Shown here: positions 1 to 8,430 of the stretch, in pieces
Layout: every line of letters starts with the position of its first letter
Position numbering within the stretch: the first letter of the stretch is position 1
From: DATARN01 sp963851105
GTDB lineage: Bacteria; Actinomycetota; Acidimicrobiia; Acidimicrobiales; Palsa-688
Reading direction: 5' to 3'
Assembly: GCA_963851105.1 (NCBI GenBank)
Contig: CAWKNP010000004.1
Span: 248,001 to 312,000 of the forward strand
Length of the DNA stretch: 64,000 nt
Notes under the pieces: model-generated
What the model saw: the letters and a program-made list of their open reading frames with translations, nothing else
Databases searched by the model: none
What the model was told of the DNA's origin: nothing
Made by a program: the position numbers and the translations under genes

Positions 1-100
1 CGGCGGAGAGGTCCGGCGGAGCCGAAGTTAGCCGACCCCGGGTAGCCCTCCGGGCGCGGCCGGTGGCGCCCGCCGCCCACGGCCGCCGGTCGAAGTTGCG

Positions 101-775
101 CTATTCGGCGAGGAGGAAGCTCTCCGTGGTCGTGGCGACCCCGACGGGGCATGTCACGCCGGTGCCGCCGAGGCCGCAGTAGCCGCCCGGGTTCTTGGCC
201 AGGTACTGCTGGTGATAGTCCTCGGCGTAGTAGAACGGGCCCGCCTCGGCGATCTCGGTGGTGATGGCGGGGTACCCGGCGGCGGTCAGGACGGGCTGGA
301 AGGCGTCGCGTGACGCCAGCGCGGCGTCGCGCTGCGCCGGGGTGGTCCAGTAGATGGCGGAGCGGTACTGGGTGCCGGCGTCATTTCCTTGGCGCATCCC
401 CTGCGTCGGATCGTGGCTCTCCCAGAACAGCTTCAACAGAGCCGCGTAGCTCGTCACGGTGGGGTCGAAGGCGACCAGTACCGCTTCGGTGTGGCCGGTG
501 CGCCCGCTGCACACCTCCATGTAGGTCGGGTTGGGGGTGAAGCCGCCGGCGTAGCCGACCGCAGTCGAGAAGACGCCGGGCGCCTCCCAGAACTTGCGCT
601 CGGCGCCCCAGAAGCAGCCCAGCGCGAACACCGCCTGCTCCATGCCTTCGGGGAAGGGGGGCCGCAGCGGGTTGTGGTTGACATAGTGGGCGGCGGGCAC
701 CGGGATCGCCTCGCTGCGCCCCGGCAGGGCCCGATCGGCGGCCACCATCTCGGACTTGTGACTGAAAATCCCCAT
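101..775 (-). CDS. msrA: Peptide-methionine (S)-S-oxide reductase MsrA
   Basis: Cytoplasmic repair enzyme that reduces the S-epimer of methionine sulfoxide in proteins and free methionine, using thioredoxin-type reductant. The 224-residue product has the family signature GCFWGAE, with the catalytic Cys about residue 53, the downstream YAGG and GHTE motifs, and a C-terminal GYCGLGG...TCPVG segment whose cysteines fit the recycling pair. The length is normal for the longer MsrA class with an N-terminal extension (RPPFPEGM). No signal peptide is seen. It sits alone at the left edge, in the same direction as the tldE/tldD pair; I see no MsrB partner here. Identification is firm; the substrate preference is family knowledge. 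Confidence 0.96.
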   Translation of the reverse strand: MGIFSHKSEMVAADRALPGRSEAIPVPAAHYVNHNPLRPPFPEGMEQAVFALGCFWGAERKFWEAPGVFSTAVGYAGGFTPNPTYMEVCSGRTGHTEAVLVAFDPTVTSYAALLKLFWESHDPTQGMRQGNDAGTQYRSAIYWTTPAQRDAALASRDAFQPVLTAAGYPAITTEIAEAGPFYYAEDYHQQYLAKNPGGYCGLGGTGVTCPVGVATTTESFLLAE

Positions 776-836
776 GGCACCCAGGGTACGCCGGGGGGTT
801 TGGTTATCGCCGCCGAGACCCCAGGCGGCGTGACGG

Positions 837-2180
837 TTAGACGCCGCTCATGCTGACATCGCCGATCGCCAGCGTGAGGCCGGCCGCCGACGACGGCAGC
901 CGCTCCAGGTCGTTGCCGATGGCGACGACGTCGAGCAGCATCCGTTGGATCGTCGAGGCGATGGTGAACTCCCGCACTGGCTCGGCGATCTCACCACCGC
1001 GGAACAGCATCCCCTCGGCGCCCACCGAGAAGTCGCCGCTCACCGGGTTGACCCCGGAATGCACTCCCGAGATCGACTGGACGATCAGCCCGTCTCCCAC
1101 GGTGGCCAGGATCTCGGCGGGCGACTGCGTCCCCGGTACCACCGCCACCGCCCGGGCGCCGACCCCGGGGCCGCTCTTGAAGCCGGCGCGCACCGCAGAG
1201 CCCGTCGAAGCCCGCCCGGCCCGCCGGGCGGCGTAGGTGTTGTACAGGAATCCTTGGAGGACGCCGCCGTCGATGAGCAGGTTGCGCCGGCACGCCAGGC
1301 CCTCGGCGTCGATCCGCGCCGCCCCGTACGCTTCGGGGTCGGTCGGGTCGTCGACCAGCGTCAGCGACGGTACCGAGACCGCCTCGCCCACCCGCTGGGC
1401 GAACAGGGAGCGGCCCTTCAGGACCGCCTCGCCGTCGAGGGTCCCCGCCAGGATGGCGAGGAGGGTGGCCGTGATCCGGGGCTCGAGCACCACGGTGACG
1501 CGTGCCGAGGCCGGCTTGCGGGCCCCGAGTAGCCGGGTGGCGCGGTCGACGGCGTCGCGGGCGGCGTCGACCAGCGACACGTCGGCGGGCGACCGGCCCA
1601 CCGAGTAACCGGCGCCGGTCTGGGTCTCGGAGCCCTCGCCGGCGATGGCGTAGGCCGACACGTAGCAGGTGGTCCGCCGGGACGCACCCGAGATCCCGGT
1701 TGAGGTGGCCACGGCCGACTCGCTGGCCGAGTCACCCCAGTACGACGACTCCACCTGACGGATGCGAGGGTCGCCGGCTCGCACCAGGCGCTCCAGTTCG
1801 AGGGCCGCGTCGATCTTCTGGTCCGTCGGGTATGAAGCCAGCTCGTCGCGCCAGAGGTCCAGTTCGACAGGGGTCACGCCGTCAGGGCTCGCCAGGCCCA
1901 GGTACTCGTCGGGCGTGCCGAAGCCGGCGTTGTCCCGCGCCTCCTCAAGGGTTTCGGCCACCACGTCGTCGTCCAGCGAGCCCGCGTAGGCGAAGCCCTG
2001 GCGGGACCCGGCTACGACCCGGATCCCGACGCCGGCCGACTCCGCCACCGACAGCGATTCGACGCCGCCGCCGAACACCTTGACCTCGGTGGATTTGCCC
2101 CGGGCCACGAAGGCCTCGACCTCCTCGCCGTCGCGGGCCCATCCCGCGACGCGCGTGGCGATGGCAAGCAGCTCGGTCAC
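837..2180 (-). CDS. pmbA: TldE/PmbA-type metalloprotease subunit
   Basis: The 447-residue product is the TldE/PmbA member of the TldD/TldE heteromeric metalloprotease, known for maturation of ribosomally made peptides (microcin B17) and antitoxin degradation. It has the family's N-terminal fold (EVKVFGGGVESL, GIRVVAG) and the C-terminal beta-rich half ending SGVHSGVNPVSGDFSVGAEG, but lacks the HExxxH zinc motif found in TldD, as expected for the non-catalytic subunit. The start is the GTG at 2180, because it overlaps the TldD stop as GTGA (2177-2180), indicating translational coupling. A longer open frame upstream is only the antisense frame of tldD. No precursor peptide gene is visible nearby. 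Confidence 0.93.
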   Translation of the reverse strand: MTELLAIATRVAGWARDGEEVEAFVARGKSTEVKVFGGGVESLSVAESAGVGIRVVAGSRQGFAYAGSLDDDVVAETLEEARDNAGFGTPDEYLGLASPDGVTPVELDLWRDELASYPTDQKIDAALELERLVRAGDPRIRQVESSYWGDSASESAVATSTGISGASRRTTCYVSAYAIAGEGSETQTGAGYSVGRSPADVSLVDAARDAVDRATRLLGARKPASARVTVVLEPRITATLLAILAGTLDGEAVLKGRSLFAQRVGEAVSVPSLTLVDDPTDPEAYGAARIDAEGLACRRNLLIDGGVLQGFLYNTYAARRAGRASTGSAVRAGFKSGPGVGARAVAVVPGTQSPAEILATVGDGLIVQSISGVHSGVNPVSGDFSVGAEGMLFRGGEIAEPVREFTIASTIQRMLLDVVAIGNDLERLPSSAAGLTLAIGDVSMSGV

Positions 2181-3568
2181 GCCGCGGTACCGCCCACGGT
2201 GAGGGATCGGACCCGGAGGGTGGGCTGGCCGTCGCCCACAGGGACGCCCTGGCCGTCCTTGCCGCAGGTCCCCGGAGATCCCATGTTGAAGTCGTTGCCG
2301 ACGACGTCGATGTTGCGCAACACTTCCGGCCCGCTGCCGATCAGGTTGGCGTCGCGCAGCGGGTCGGTGATCTCGCCGTCTTCGATCAGGTAGGCCTCGG
2401 TCATCCCGAACACGAAGTCGCCGGTGGCGGTGTTCACCTGGCCGCCCCCCAGCTGGGCCACGTACACCCCATGCGGTGTCTGGCGGATGATCTCCTCGGG
2501 GTCCTCGGCGCCCGCCAGCACGTAGGTATTGGTCATGCGGACCATCGGGAGGTGCTGGTAGCTCTGGCGCCGGCCGTTGCCCGAGCTGTCCCGGCCTTCC
2601 TTGCGGGCGCGCAGCCAGTCCCACATGTAGTCGGTCAGCACGCCGTCTTCGATGAGGACGTTGCGACCGGCGCGATGGCCCTCGTCGTCGATGGCGATGG
2701 CCCCCCACTGGGTGCCCATCGTGCCGTCGTCGACCAGCGTGACGAGAGGGCTGGCGACCATCTCGCCCCGGCGACCCCGGAAGACCGAGGCGTCGCGACC
2801 CACCAGGTCGGCTTCCAACCCGTGGCCGCAGGCCTCGTGGAAAAGGACTCCGCCGCCGCCGCTCTTGATCACCACCGGCACCGCGCCGCTCGGGGCGGGT
2901 CGGGCCAGGAGCTTGGTCAGGGCCCGGGAGGCCGCAAGGCGGGCCAGCTCGCCGACGTCGAAGGTGTCGAACAGCTCCCACCCGACGGTGGCGCCGATCG
3001 ACTCCCGGCCGGTCTGCGAACCGGTGTCGCCCACCGCCACGCAGCTGACCGAGAACCTCGTCTTGACCTGGTCGTCGCGAGCCAGAACCCCGTCACTGTT
3101 CGCCACAAGGATGCGTCGCCGGCCGTCGGCGTACACCACGCTCACCTGTCGGATGGCGCCCCCCGCGGACCGCGCCACCTCGTCGGCGCGGCGCAGCAAC
3201 TCGACCTTGCTCGCCTTGGGGACCGTTTCCGGCAGCACACTCACCGGGTTGGGCGCCGGCGCACCCACCGCCGTCAACGCCACGGTCCGCACCCCGCCCC
3301 CGCCGCCGCGCGCTGCTGCCGCCGCCGCCCCCGCCGCCGAGCGCAGGCCCGCCTCGGACAGGTCAGCGGTATGGGCGAAACCAGTCGTCTCGCCGACCAC
3401 GACCCGAATGCCCGCGCCCCGCTCACGCCCCGACATCAGTTCCTCGACCCGGCCGTCGTCGAGCCGGGCCAGATTGCTGCGCCGGTCCTCGGCGAACACC
3501 TCGGCAAAATCGCCGCCCGTGCGCAGGGCTTCAGCCAACACCCGCTGCAAAACCGCCTCGTCGATCAC
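2177..3568 (-). CDS. tldD: TldD metalloprotease, catalytic subunit
   Basis: Catalytic partner of the TldD/TldE protease. The 463-residue product carries the zinc site FHEACGHGLEAD (HExxxH) around residue 250 and the conserved C-terminal glycine-rich NxxxGSPGTCGKDGQG region. I place the start at GTG 3568 (VIDEAVLQ), because a GGAGGG ribosome-binding site lies 7 bases upstream (3576-3581); the first GTG in the frame, 30 bases further out, has no such site. The gene overlaps pmbA by 4 bases, so the two subunits are made together. The role in peptide maturation or turnover is established for the family; the substrate in this organism is unknown. Confidence 0.95.
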   Translation of the reverse strand: MIDEAVLQRVLAEALRTGGDFAEVFAEDRRSNLARLDDGRVEELMSGRERGAGIRVVVGETTGFAHTADLSEAGLRSAAGAAAAAARGGGGGVRTVALTAVGAPAPNPVSVLPETVPKASKVELLRRADEVARSAGGAIRQVSVVYADGRRRILVANSDGVLARDDQVKTRFSVSCVAVGDTGSQTGRESIGATVGWELFDTFDVGELARLAASRALTKLLARPAPSGAVPVVIKSGGGGVLFHEACGHGLEADLVGRDASVFRGRRGEMVASPLVTLVDDGTMGTQWGAIAIDDEGHRAGRNVLIEDGVLTDYMWDWLRARKEGRDSSGNGRRQSYQHLPMVRMTNTYVLAGAEDPEEIIRQTPHGVYVAQLGGGQVNTATGDFVFGMTEAYLIEDGEITDPLRDANLIGSGPEVLRNIDVVGNDFNMGSPGTCGKDGQGVPVGDGQPTLRVRSLTVGGTAA

Positions 3569-3632
3569 CGTTGCTCCCTCCGGCGGGCCGATCACCACCG
3601 GCCGCCCGGTGACAGTAACAAGGCGGCTGACG

Positions 3633-4466
3633 CTACAAGTCGGCCAGGAACCTGGAGATCACGTCCCACCAGTCCTCGGGCCGCTCGAACTGGGGGCAGT
3701 GACCCGCCAGCCCGATGACCGCCAGGTCGGCGTCGGGGATGGCCCCGGCCAGCTCGCCGCACTGCTGCAGGAACGTCTCGTCGAACGCACCCACGATGAC
3801 CAGCGTCGGGACACCCGAGAGGTCTTCCAGCTGGGCCAGGCGATCCGGCTGGCTCAGCATCTCCGCCGACAGCGCCACCCACATGTCCTCCGACGCCGCC
3901 AGCGTCTTGCGATCGCAGAATTCCCCGTAGTCGGGGCGCCGCGACAGGAGCAGGCGGTGGGCCTGGGTCTCGAGGGGTCCCGGGCCGAAGTCCTTCTGGG
4001 CCTCGATGAGCGCCGCCGTACCACCGGCGCGCACGACCTCACGGCCGAGACTCACCAGCTCGGCGTCGATCCCGTCGGGCCGCTTGTGGCTGGTACCCAT
4101 CAAGATGAGCCCGCGCAGGCGCTCGGGCGACTTGATGGCGTAGAGCTGGGCGATCATTCCTCCCATGGAGTGGCCGAAAAGGACGAAAGCATCCCAGCCC
4201 AGCTGGTCGACGACGGCTGCGACGTCTTCTTCGAGGATCCGCAGGGAATAGTGCTCCTCCCCCCGCGGTTTGGCGCTGGAGCCGTGGCCCCGCTGGTCGA
4301 ACGCCACCGCGTGCCATCCGGCGCCCGCGAAACGGTCCAGCCATTCGGTGAAGTCCTCCTTGGCACCACCGAAACCGTGCAGGAACATCAGATGCTTAGG
4401 CGAACCGGCCCCGGCCTCGGCCAACTCCAGCTCTACCTCTCCGGTATCGAGTTTCCGGGTCTGCAC
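3633..4466 (-). CDS. Alpha/beta-fold hydrolase
   Basis: A 277-residue serine hydrolase of the alpha/beta fold with the HGFGG oxyanion-hole motif, the nucleophile elbow GHSMGG and a C-terminal GLAGHCPQFERPEDW segment supplying the catalytic His. It resembles small esterases or C-C hydrolases of the MhpC/BioH type, but the substrate cannot be read from sequence. Start chosen at GTG 4466 because AGGAGGT lies 6 bases upstream; the in-frame TTG at 4484 would place that box inside the gene. It follows the lipoprotein gene at 4481 by 14 bases, so they are probably co-transcribed, and tldD follows about 65 bases downstream. Confidence 0.85.
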   Translation of the reverse strand: MQTRKLDTGEVELELAEAGAGSPKHLMFLHGFGGAKEDFTEWLDRFAGAGWHAVAFDQRGHGSSAKPRGEEHYSLRILEEDVAAVVDQLGWDAFVLFGHSMGGMIAQLYAIKSPERLRGLILMGTSHKRPDGIDAELVSLGREVVRAGGTAALIEAQKDFGPGPLETQAHRLLLSRRPDYGEFCDRKTLAASEDMWVALSAEMLSQPDRLAQLEDLSGVPTLVIVGAFDETFLQQCGELAGAIPDADLAVIGLAGHCPQFERPEDWWDVISRFLADL

Positions 4467-4480
4467 GGGTCGACCTCCTG

Positions 4481-5215
4481 TCAAGTCCCTGTTGGTGGCG
4501 CCGTGATGGGCCCCACCGGCACACCGAAGGTAACGAAGTCCACGTCACTGGCGATAGTTGCGCCGTCGACCCTCGTGGGTGGGGTGACCGACTTGAAGCT
4601 GAAGTCGGTCGGCACTTCGATACGGCGCAGCCGGAACTGGCTGTCGATCCATACCTCCATCTGGAACATCGTGGTCCGGCCCGACAGCACCGCCCGTACG
4701 GCATCCTGACGGGCGGCCGGGGTCGTCTCGATCGCCTGTTGCGGGTCCACGGTCAGGGTGTACCCGATGGTGGAGACGCCCTCGACCTCGCCGCCGGCGT
4801 TGGAGAGGATGTGGACCGTCCCCCGGACGAGGTCGATGTCGGCCCAGGGGTCACCGCCTTGGAGGACCTGGGGCAGGGCCGCCGCCAACGGGGCGAAGCT
4901 CGAGTCGCTCGACGCCTTGACATAGCCGTGGCCGCCCGCGATGAGCACGTCGGCGGGGACGGGGTGGCCGCGGGCTGACAGCGCCAGGTGCCCATCGCGG
5001 GACCGGAGATCGATGACCCCCTTGGCCTCGGCGGTCGGGGAGGTGATGTAGATCTGGGCGGTACCCGCCGCCAGGGACGTATCCGGCGCCCGCCCGACGA
5101 TGTCCTCCGGAGCGCCGACCGGTCCGCCCGACTTATCGCCCCCGCAACTCGACAATCCCAACAGCGCGACCACCAAAGCGCCGATGCAAAACAATCGCCC
5201 TGCTGTTGAATGCAT
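4481..5215 (-). CDS. LppX/LprAFG-like lipoprotein
   Basis: A 244-residue exported lipoprotein: Met, positive residues, hydrophobic core LFCIGALVVALLGL, then lipobox L-S-S-C (Cys about residue 24), followed by a short flexible segment. The mature part is predicted beta-rich with a central DLVRGTVHILSNAGGEVEGV stretch, and resembles the LppX/LprG family of mycobacterial lipid-carrier lipoproteins, which move glycolipids or triacylglycerol across the periplasm. It lies first in a short minus-strand operon with the alpha/beta hydrolase. It is divergent from a flippase-like membrane protein and a PAP2 protein, which suits an envelope-lipid role (inference). Family assignment is by overall pattern and is moderate. 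Confidence 0.7.
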   Translation of the reverse strand: MHSTAGRLFCIGALVVALLGLSSCGGDKSGGPVGAPEDIVGRAPDTSLAAGTAQIYITSPTAEAKGVIDLRSRDGHLALSARGHPVPADVLIAGGHGYVKASSDSSFAPLAAALPQVLQGGDPWADIDLVRGTVHILSNAGGEVEGVSTIGYTLTVDPQQAIETTPAARQDAVRAVLSGRTTMFQMEVWIDSQFRLRRIEVPTDFSFKSVTPPTRVDGATIASDVDFVTFGVPVGPITAPPTGT

Positions 5216-5253
5216 GGTGGCACTAACCTACGCAGGTCGGCCGGAGGAGGCAG

Positions 5254-6231
5254 ATGCGAGGGCATCGCCGGGTTTGGTCCATCGTCAGGGTCCTCGCCAC
5301 GATCGTCATGCTCGTGGTCCTCGTGAGCCGCGTCGACACTTCCACCCTTCTTCCTGACTGGGACTTCGACCACGTCGGCTGGTTGGTCATCGCATTGGTG
5401 ATCACCCTGGCCGGCATCATCCTGGCCTCGCTGCGATGGCAGCAGGTACTCGCGGCCTTGGACTTGCGGTCGCGCATGTCCCGCCTGCTCCCGATCTATC
5501 TGGCCGGTCTGTTCATCAGCAACTTCCTGCCGACGACGATCGCGGGCGACGCGCTGCGGGTCAGCCGAGTCTCCTCCGATACCGGGGAGGCCCCGCGGTC
5601 GTTCGCGTCGGTCGTGCTGGAACGCCTGACCGGCTGGGCGGTCCTGCCCGTCCTGACGCTGGTGGCCCTGGCATTGAACCCGACGCTGCTTCACCTCCCC
5701 GGTGGTGACCGCTCGATCCGCCTGGCTATCGGTGTCTCCGTCGCCACCTTGGTGTTCCTCCTCGTGATCCTGGGAGTTGCGGGCCATCCCAACCTCGGCG
5801 GGCGGTTGGCGAGCCACACCGGCTGGCGGCGGTTCACCGGCGCCATTCATCTCGGCATCGGCCGCTTCCGCCACCAGCCGAAGGCCGCCATCGGGGTGCT
5901 GGCGGCCGGCCTCGGCTACCAGTTGGCCGTGGTCGCGGCCGCTTTCGCAGCCGGCCACTCGCTCGGCCTGCCGGTCGGGTGGACAGCGTTCATGGCCTTC
6001 ATGCCCGTGGTCGCCATCGTCCAAGTCCTGCCGTTCCCGACCATTGGCGGACTCGGCCTGCGCGAGGGGGCACTGGTGCTGTTCCTCGCCCCCCTCGGAG
6101 TCAACCAGAGCCACGCGATTGCCCTCGGCCTGATGGTGTACGGGATCAACCTGACCGTGAGCCTTCTGGGCGCCCCCGCCTTCGCCGTCGGGCGGCGGGC
6201 GACGGGGCCGGTCGCTCCCGTTCCGGCGTGA
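5254..6231 (+). CDS. Flippase-like integral membrane protein (LPG synthase TM family)
   Basis: A 325-residue polytopic membrane protein of the UPF0104 / lysylphosphatidylglycerol-synthase transmembrane family (AglD/MprF N-domain-like), whose members act as lipid flippases or glycosyltransferase-associated proteins. About eight hydrophobic segments are visible, beginning SIVRVLATIVMLVVLVS, with the family pattern LPTTIAGDALRVSRV after segment two and PFPTIGGLGLREGALVLFL near the end. ATG 5254 is preceded by GGAGGAGGCAG. The stop overlaps the GTG of the next gene (GTGA 6228-6231), so it is translationally coupled to the PAP2 protein. Substrate unknown. Confidence 0.85.
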   Translation: MRGHRRVWSIVRVLATIVMLVVLVSRVDTSTLLPDWDFDHVGWLVIALVITLAGIILASLRWQQVLAALDLRSRMSRLLPIYLAGLFISNFLPTTIAGDALRVSRVSSDTGEAPRSFASVVLERLTGWAVLPVLTLVALALNPTLLHLPGGDRSIRLAIGVSVATLVFLLVILGVAGHPNLGGRLASHTGWRRFTGAIHLGIGRFRHQPKAAIGVLAAGLGYQLAVVAAAFAAGHSLGLPVGWTAFMAFMPVVAIVQVLPFPTIGGLGLREGALVLFLAPLGVNQSHAIALGLMVYGINLTVSLLGAPAFAVGRRATGPVAPVPA

Positions 6232-7130
6232 CAGGAGGCACCTCCGAGTCGTCGCTCCCGTCCTCCCGTCGGCAATCAAGGCTCCACTGGTGGCGGGAAG
6301 GCCTCTACATCGCGGTGTTCTACGCCGCCTACACGTTGGTGCGCGACCTGCGCGGCACCCGGCCGGTGTCGCGGGCGCAGGCGTTCACCAACGGCAAGCG
6401 CATCGTCAGTGGCGAGCGATTCTTCGGCATCTTTCAGGAACAACGCATCCAGGCATGGTTCCTTCACTGGCATTACGTCATCCGGACTCTGGACGACTTC
6501 TACGGAACGGCCCACTTCGTCATCACCCTGGGTGCCCTGGTCTACTTGTTCCGGCGCCAACCTGAGCGATACCCCCTTTGGCGCAACACGCTGGCGGTCA
6601 CGACCGCGCTCGCCCTCATCGGATTCGCCTTCTTCCCCCTGATGCCCCCCCGCCTCCTCCCGGAGAGCTACCACATCGTCGACACACTGCGGACTGTGGG
6701 CGGTCTGTGGTCGTTCGACTCGGGCCCCATGAACGCGGTTTCCAACCAGTACGCCGCCATGCCGAGCCTTCACTTCGCATGGTCGCTGTGGTGCGCCCTC
6801 GCCCTGGGGCCGGCCGCCAAGAACCGCTCCCTGAAGGTCTTGGTTTGGGTCTACCCGGCCCTCACCCTCCTGTGCATCGTGGTCACGGGCAATCACTACC
6901 TGCTCGACGCCCTGGGCGGGGCTGTCACGCTGGCGCTGGGCTATGGCCTGGCCCGGCTAGTTACCACCGTCGTCGCCCGACGACGCCCACGGACCGCGGC
7001 GACCGGGCCGACCGGAGAGAGTCCGGCCGAGGGGACCGCCGCTGCCCCGCCGCCCGCCCCCGCCCCCCAGCACGCCTCCCACAAGGCGGCCACTCCCACA
7101 CCCGGCGGTGGGGCCCCCGCCAAGGCTTGA
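6228..7130 (+). CDS. PAP2-superfamily membrane phosphatase/transferase
   Basis: A 300-residue membrane protein of the PAP2 type, resembling inositolphosphotransferase/lipid phosphatase proteins. Visible motifs are PSLHFAWSLW (the P-S-x-x-H motif) and GNHYLLDALGG (H-x-x-x-D), which form the phosphotransfer active site, separated by hydrophobic helices. The tail is a Pro/Ala-rich, probably disordered segment of about 50 residues ending PGGGAPAKA. The start is GTG 6228 because it overlaps the upstream stop; the longer frame upstream is an out-of-frame shadow. Coupling with the flippase-like gene suggests joint handling of a polyprenyl- or glycerophosphate-linked lipid (inference). Confidence 0.85.
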   Translation: MTGGTSESSLPSSRRQSRLHWWREGLYIAVFYAAYTLVRDLRGTRPVSRAQAFTNGKRIVSGERFFGIFQEQRIQAWFLHWHYVIRTLDDFYGTAHFVITLGALVYLFRRQPERYPLWRNTLAVTTALALIGFAFFPLMPPRLLPESYHIVDTLRTVGGLWSFDSGPMNAVSNQYAAMPSLHFAWSLWCALALGPAAKNRSLKVLVWVYPALTLLCIVVTGNHYLLDALGGAVTLALGYGLARLVTTVVARRRPRTAATGPTGESPAEGTAAAPPPAPAPQHASHKAATPTPGGGAPAKA

Positions 7131-7145
7131 ACAGTCGGGACTTGT

Positions 7146-7259
7146 AGTCGCCTGGGCAAACCTCGCGAATCGTCGCCACCTCGCCCAACTCGCGGCCGGC
7201 GCCCGACTCGCCGCCCTCGCACGCCTCGCACGCCTCGCACGCCTCGCTCCCAGGCGACT
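7146..7259. repeat. Intergenic inverted repeat enclosing tandem 9-mers
   Basis: An exact 11-base inverted repeat (AGTCGCCTGGG at 7146-7156, complement at 7249-7259) brackets about 92 bases that include three exact tandem copies of CCTCGCACG (7215-7241) and a fourth variant (7242-7250). It lies between the PAP2 stop and the polyprenyl synthase start, so it would be in the leader if transcription reads through. No known RNA family is recognised. Confidence 0.6.
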
Positions 7260-7287
7260 CGGCAGGTGCCTTACGCTCTGGCCCACC

Positions 7288-8370
7288 ATGACCGTGACCT
7301 CGGGGACCATCGCACCCGCCTTCATGGCCGAGATCGCGGCGCGTACCGCCGCCCGGATGTCGGAGTTGCTCGAGGCCGACCAGCAACGTTGGAGCGCCGT
7401 CGACGCCGACCTGACGGCGCCCCTCAAGTCGCTGCAGCGCCTCCTCTTGGCGGGAGGCAAGCGCCTGCGCCCCATCTTCTGCCACTGGGCGTTCGTTGGC
7501 CTGGGCGGCGACCCCACCGACCAGCGCCTCATCGATGCCGGCGCCGCGCTCGAGCTTCTGCACACCTTCGCACTCATCCACGACGACGTCATGGACGACT
7601 CGGCCCGGCGCCATGGCAACGAGACCATCCATACCGAGTTCGCCCGGATGCACGAGCAGGCCGGCTGGCGGGGCGAGCACCGCCGTTTCGGCGAGGGGGT
7701 CGCGATCCTCGTCGGCGACCTGGCATTCGTCTACAGCGACATGCTCCTCCGCAATGCCACCCCTGAGGCCTGGGACGTCTTCCACCAATTGCGCATCGAA
7801 GTCAACGTGGGCCAGTACCTCGACCTCATGGGTACCGCGCGCGCCGAGGCCAGCCCGGAGCTGGCCCGGCGCATCTGCCAGTACAAGTCCGCCAAGTACA
7901 CCGTGGAGCGGCCCCTACATCTCGGTGTCGCCCTCGGTGCGCCCGAGCGTCTCCACCAACTGGCCCCGGCATTCAGCGCGTACGGCCTGCCCCTGGGCGA
8001 GGCTTTTCAGTTGCGCGACGACATCCTGGACACCTTTGGGGACCCCGACGTGACCGGCAAGGCGGTCGGCGACGACCTTCGCGAGGCCAAGCCCACCCTG
8101 CTCTACGCCCTGGCCCGGCAACGGGCGACGGGCTCCGACGCCGCCTTCATCGCGCAACGCTTCGGGGCGCCCGACCTCCTCGACGAAGAGATCGCGGCCC
8201 TGCAGGCCATCTTCGAGGCGACTGGCGCCCGCCGCGAGGTCGAAGTGGCCATCGAACAGCTGGTCGATGAATCGCTGCGGGCCGCCCAGTCACCGGCCTT
8301 GCCGATCACCGACGAGGCCCGGTCCGCCCTCGTGGAACTGGCCCGATTCGTGGCGGGCCGCAATTACTGA
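7288..8370 (+). CDS. Polyprenyl diphosphate synthase (GGPP/FPP synthase type)
   Basis: Class I trans-prenyltransferase, 360 residues, condensing isopentenyl diphosphate with allylic diphosphates. The two aspartate-rich metal-binding motifs are clear: DDVMD at about residue 99 and DDILD at about residue 244, plus GGKRLRP at the IPP site. The residues before the first motif (LLHTFALIH) fit short-chain (C15-C20) synthases, but chain length is not certain. I chose ATG 7288; the frame upstream of it is low-complexity intergenic DNA. It is followed 60 bases later by dxs, the entry enzyme of the MEP pathway, so the pair couples precursor supply to prenyl chain formation. Confidence 0.93.
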   Translation: MTVTSGTIAPAFMAEIAARTAARMSELLEADQQRWSAVDADLTAPLKSLQRLLLAGGKRLRPIFCHWAFVGLGGDPTDQRLIDAGAALELLHTFALIHDDVMDDSARRHGNETIHTEFARMHEQAGWRGEHRRFGEGVAILVGDLAFVYSDMLLRNATPEAWDVFHQLRIEVNVGQYLDLMGTARAEASPELARRICQYKSAKYTVERPLHLGVALGAPERLHQLAPAFSAYGLPLGEAFQLRDDILDTFGDPDVTGKAVGDDLREAKPTLLYALARQRATGSDAAFIAQRFGAPDLLDEEIAALQAIFEATGARREVEVAIEQLVDESLRAAQSPALPITDEARSALVELARFVAGRNY

Positions 8371-8430
8371 TATCTGGAGGAGCGTGACCCGCGGCACATC
8401 TCCGTCACTGACCAGAGGTAGCGTGGCCTG

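Noticed and set aside
1..100. Possible gene at the left edge
   Set aside because: No frame in the first 100 bases shows a recognisable protein; only G+C-rich sequence before the msrA stop.
2471..4709. Long open frames on the plus strand opposite tldD and the hydrolase
   Set aside because: They are Pro/Arg/Ala-rich antisense frames of well-identified minus-strand genes and carry no recognisable motif.
5979..6227. N-terminal extension of the PAP2 frame
   Set aside because: It overlaps the flippase-like gene out of frame; the GTG at 6228 overlapping the upstream stop is the natural start.
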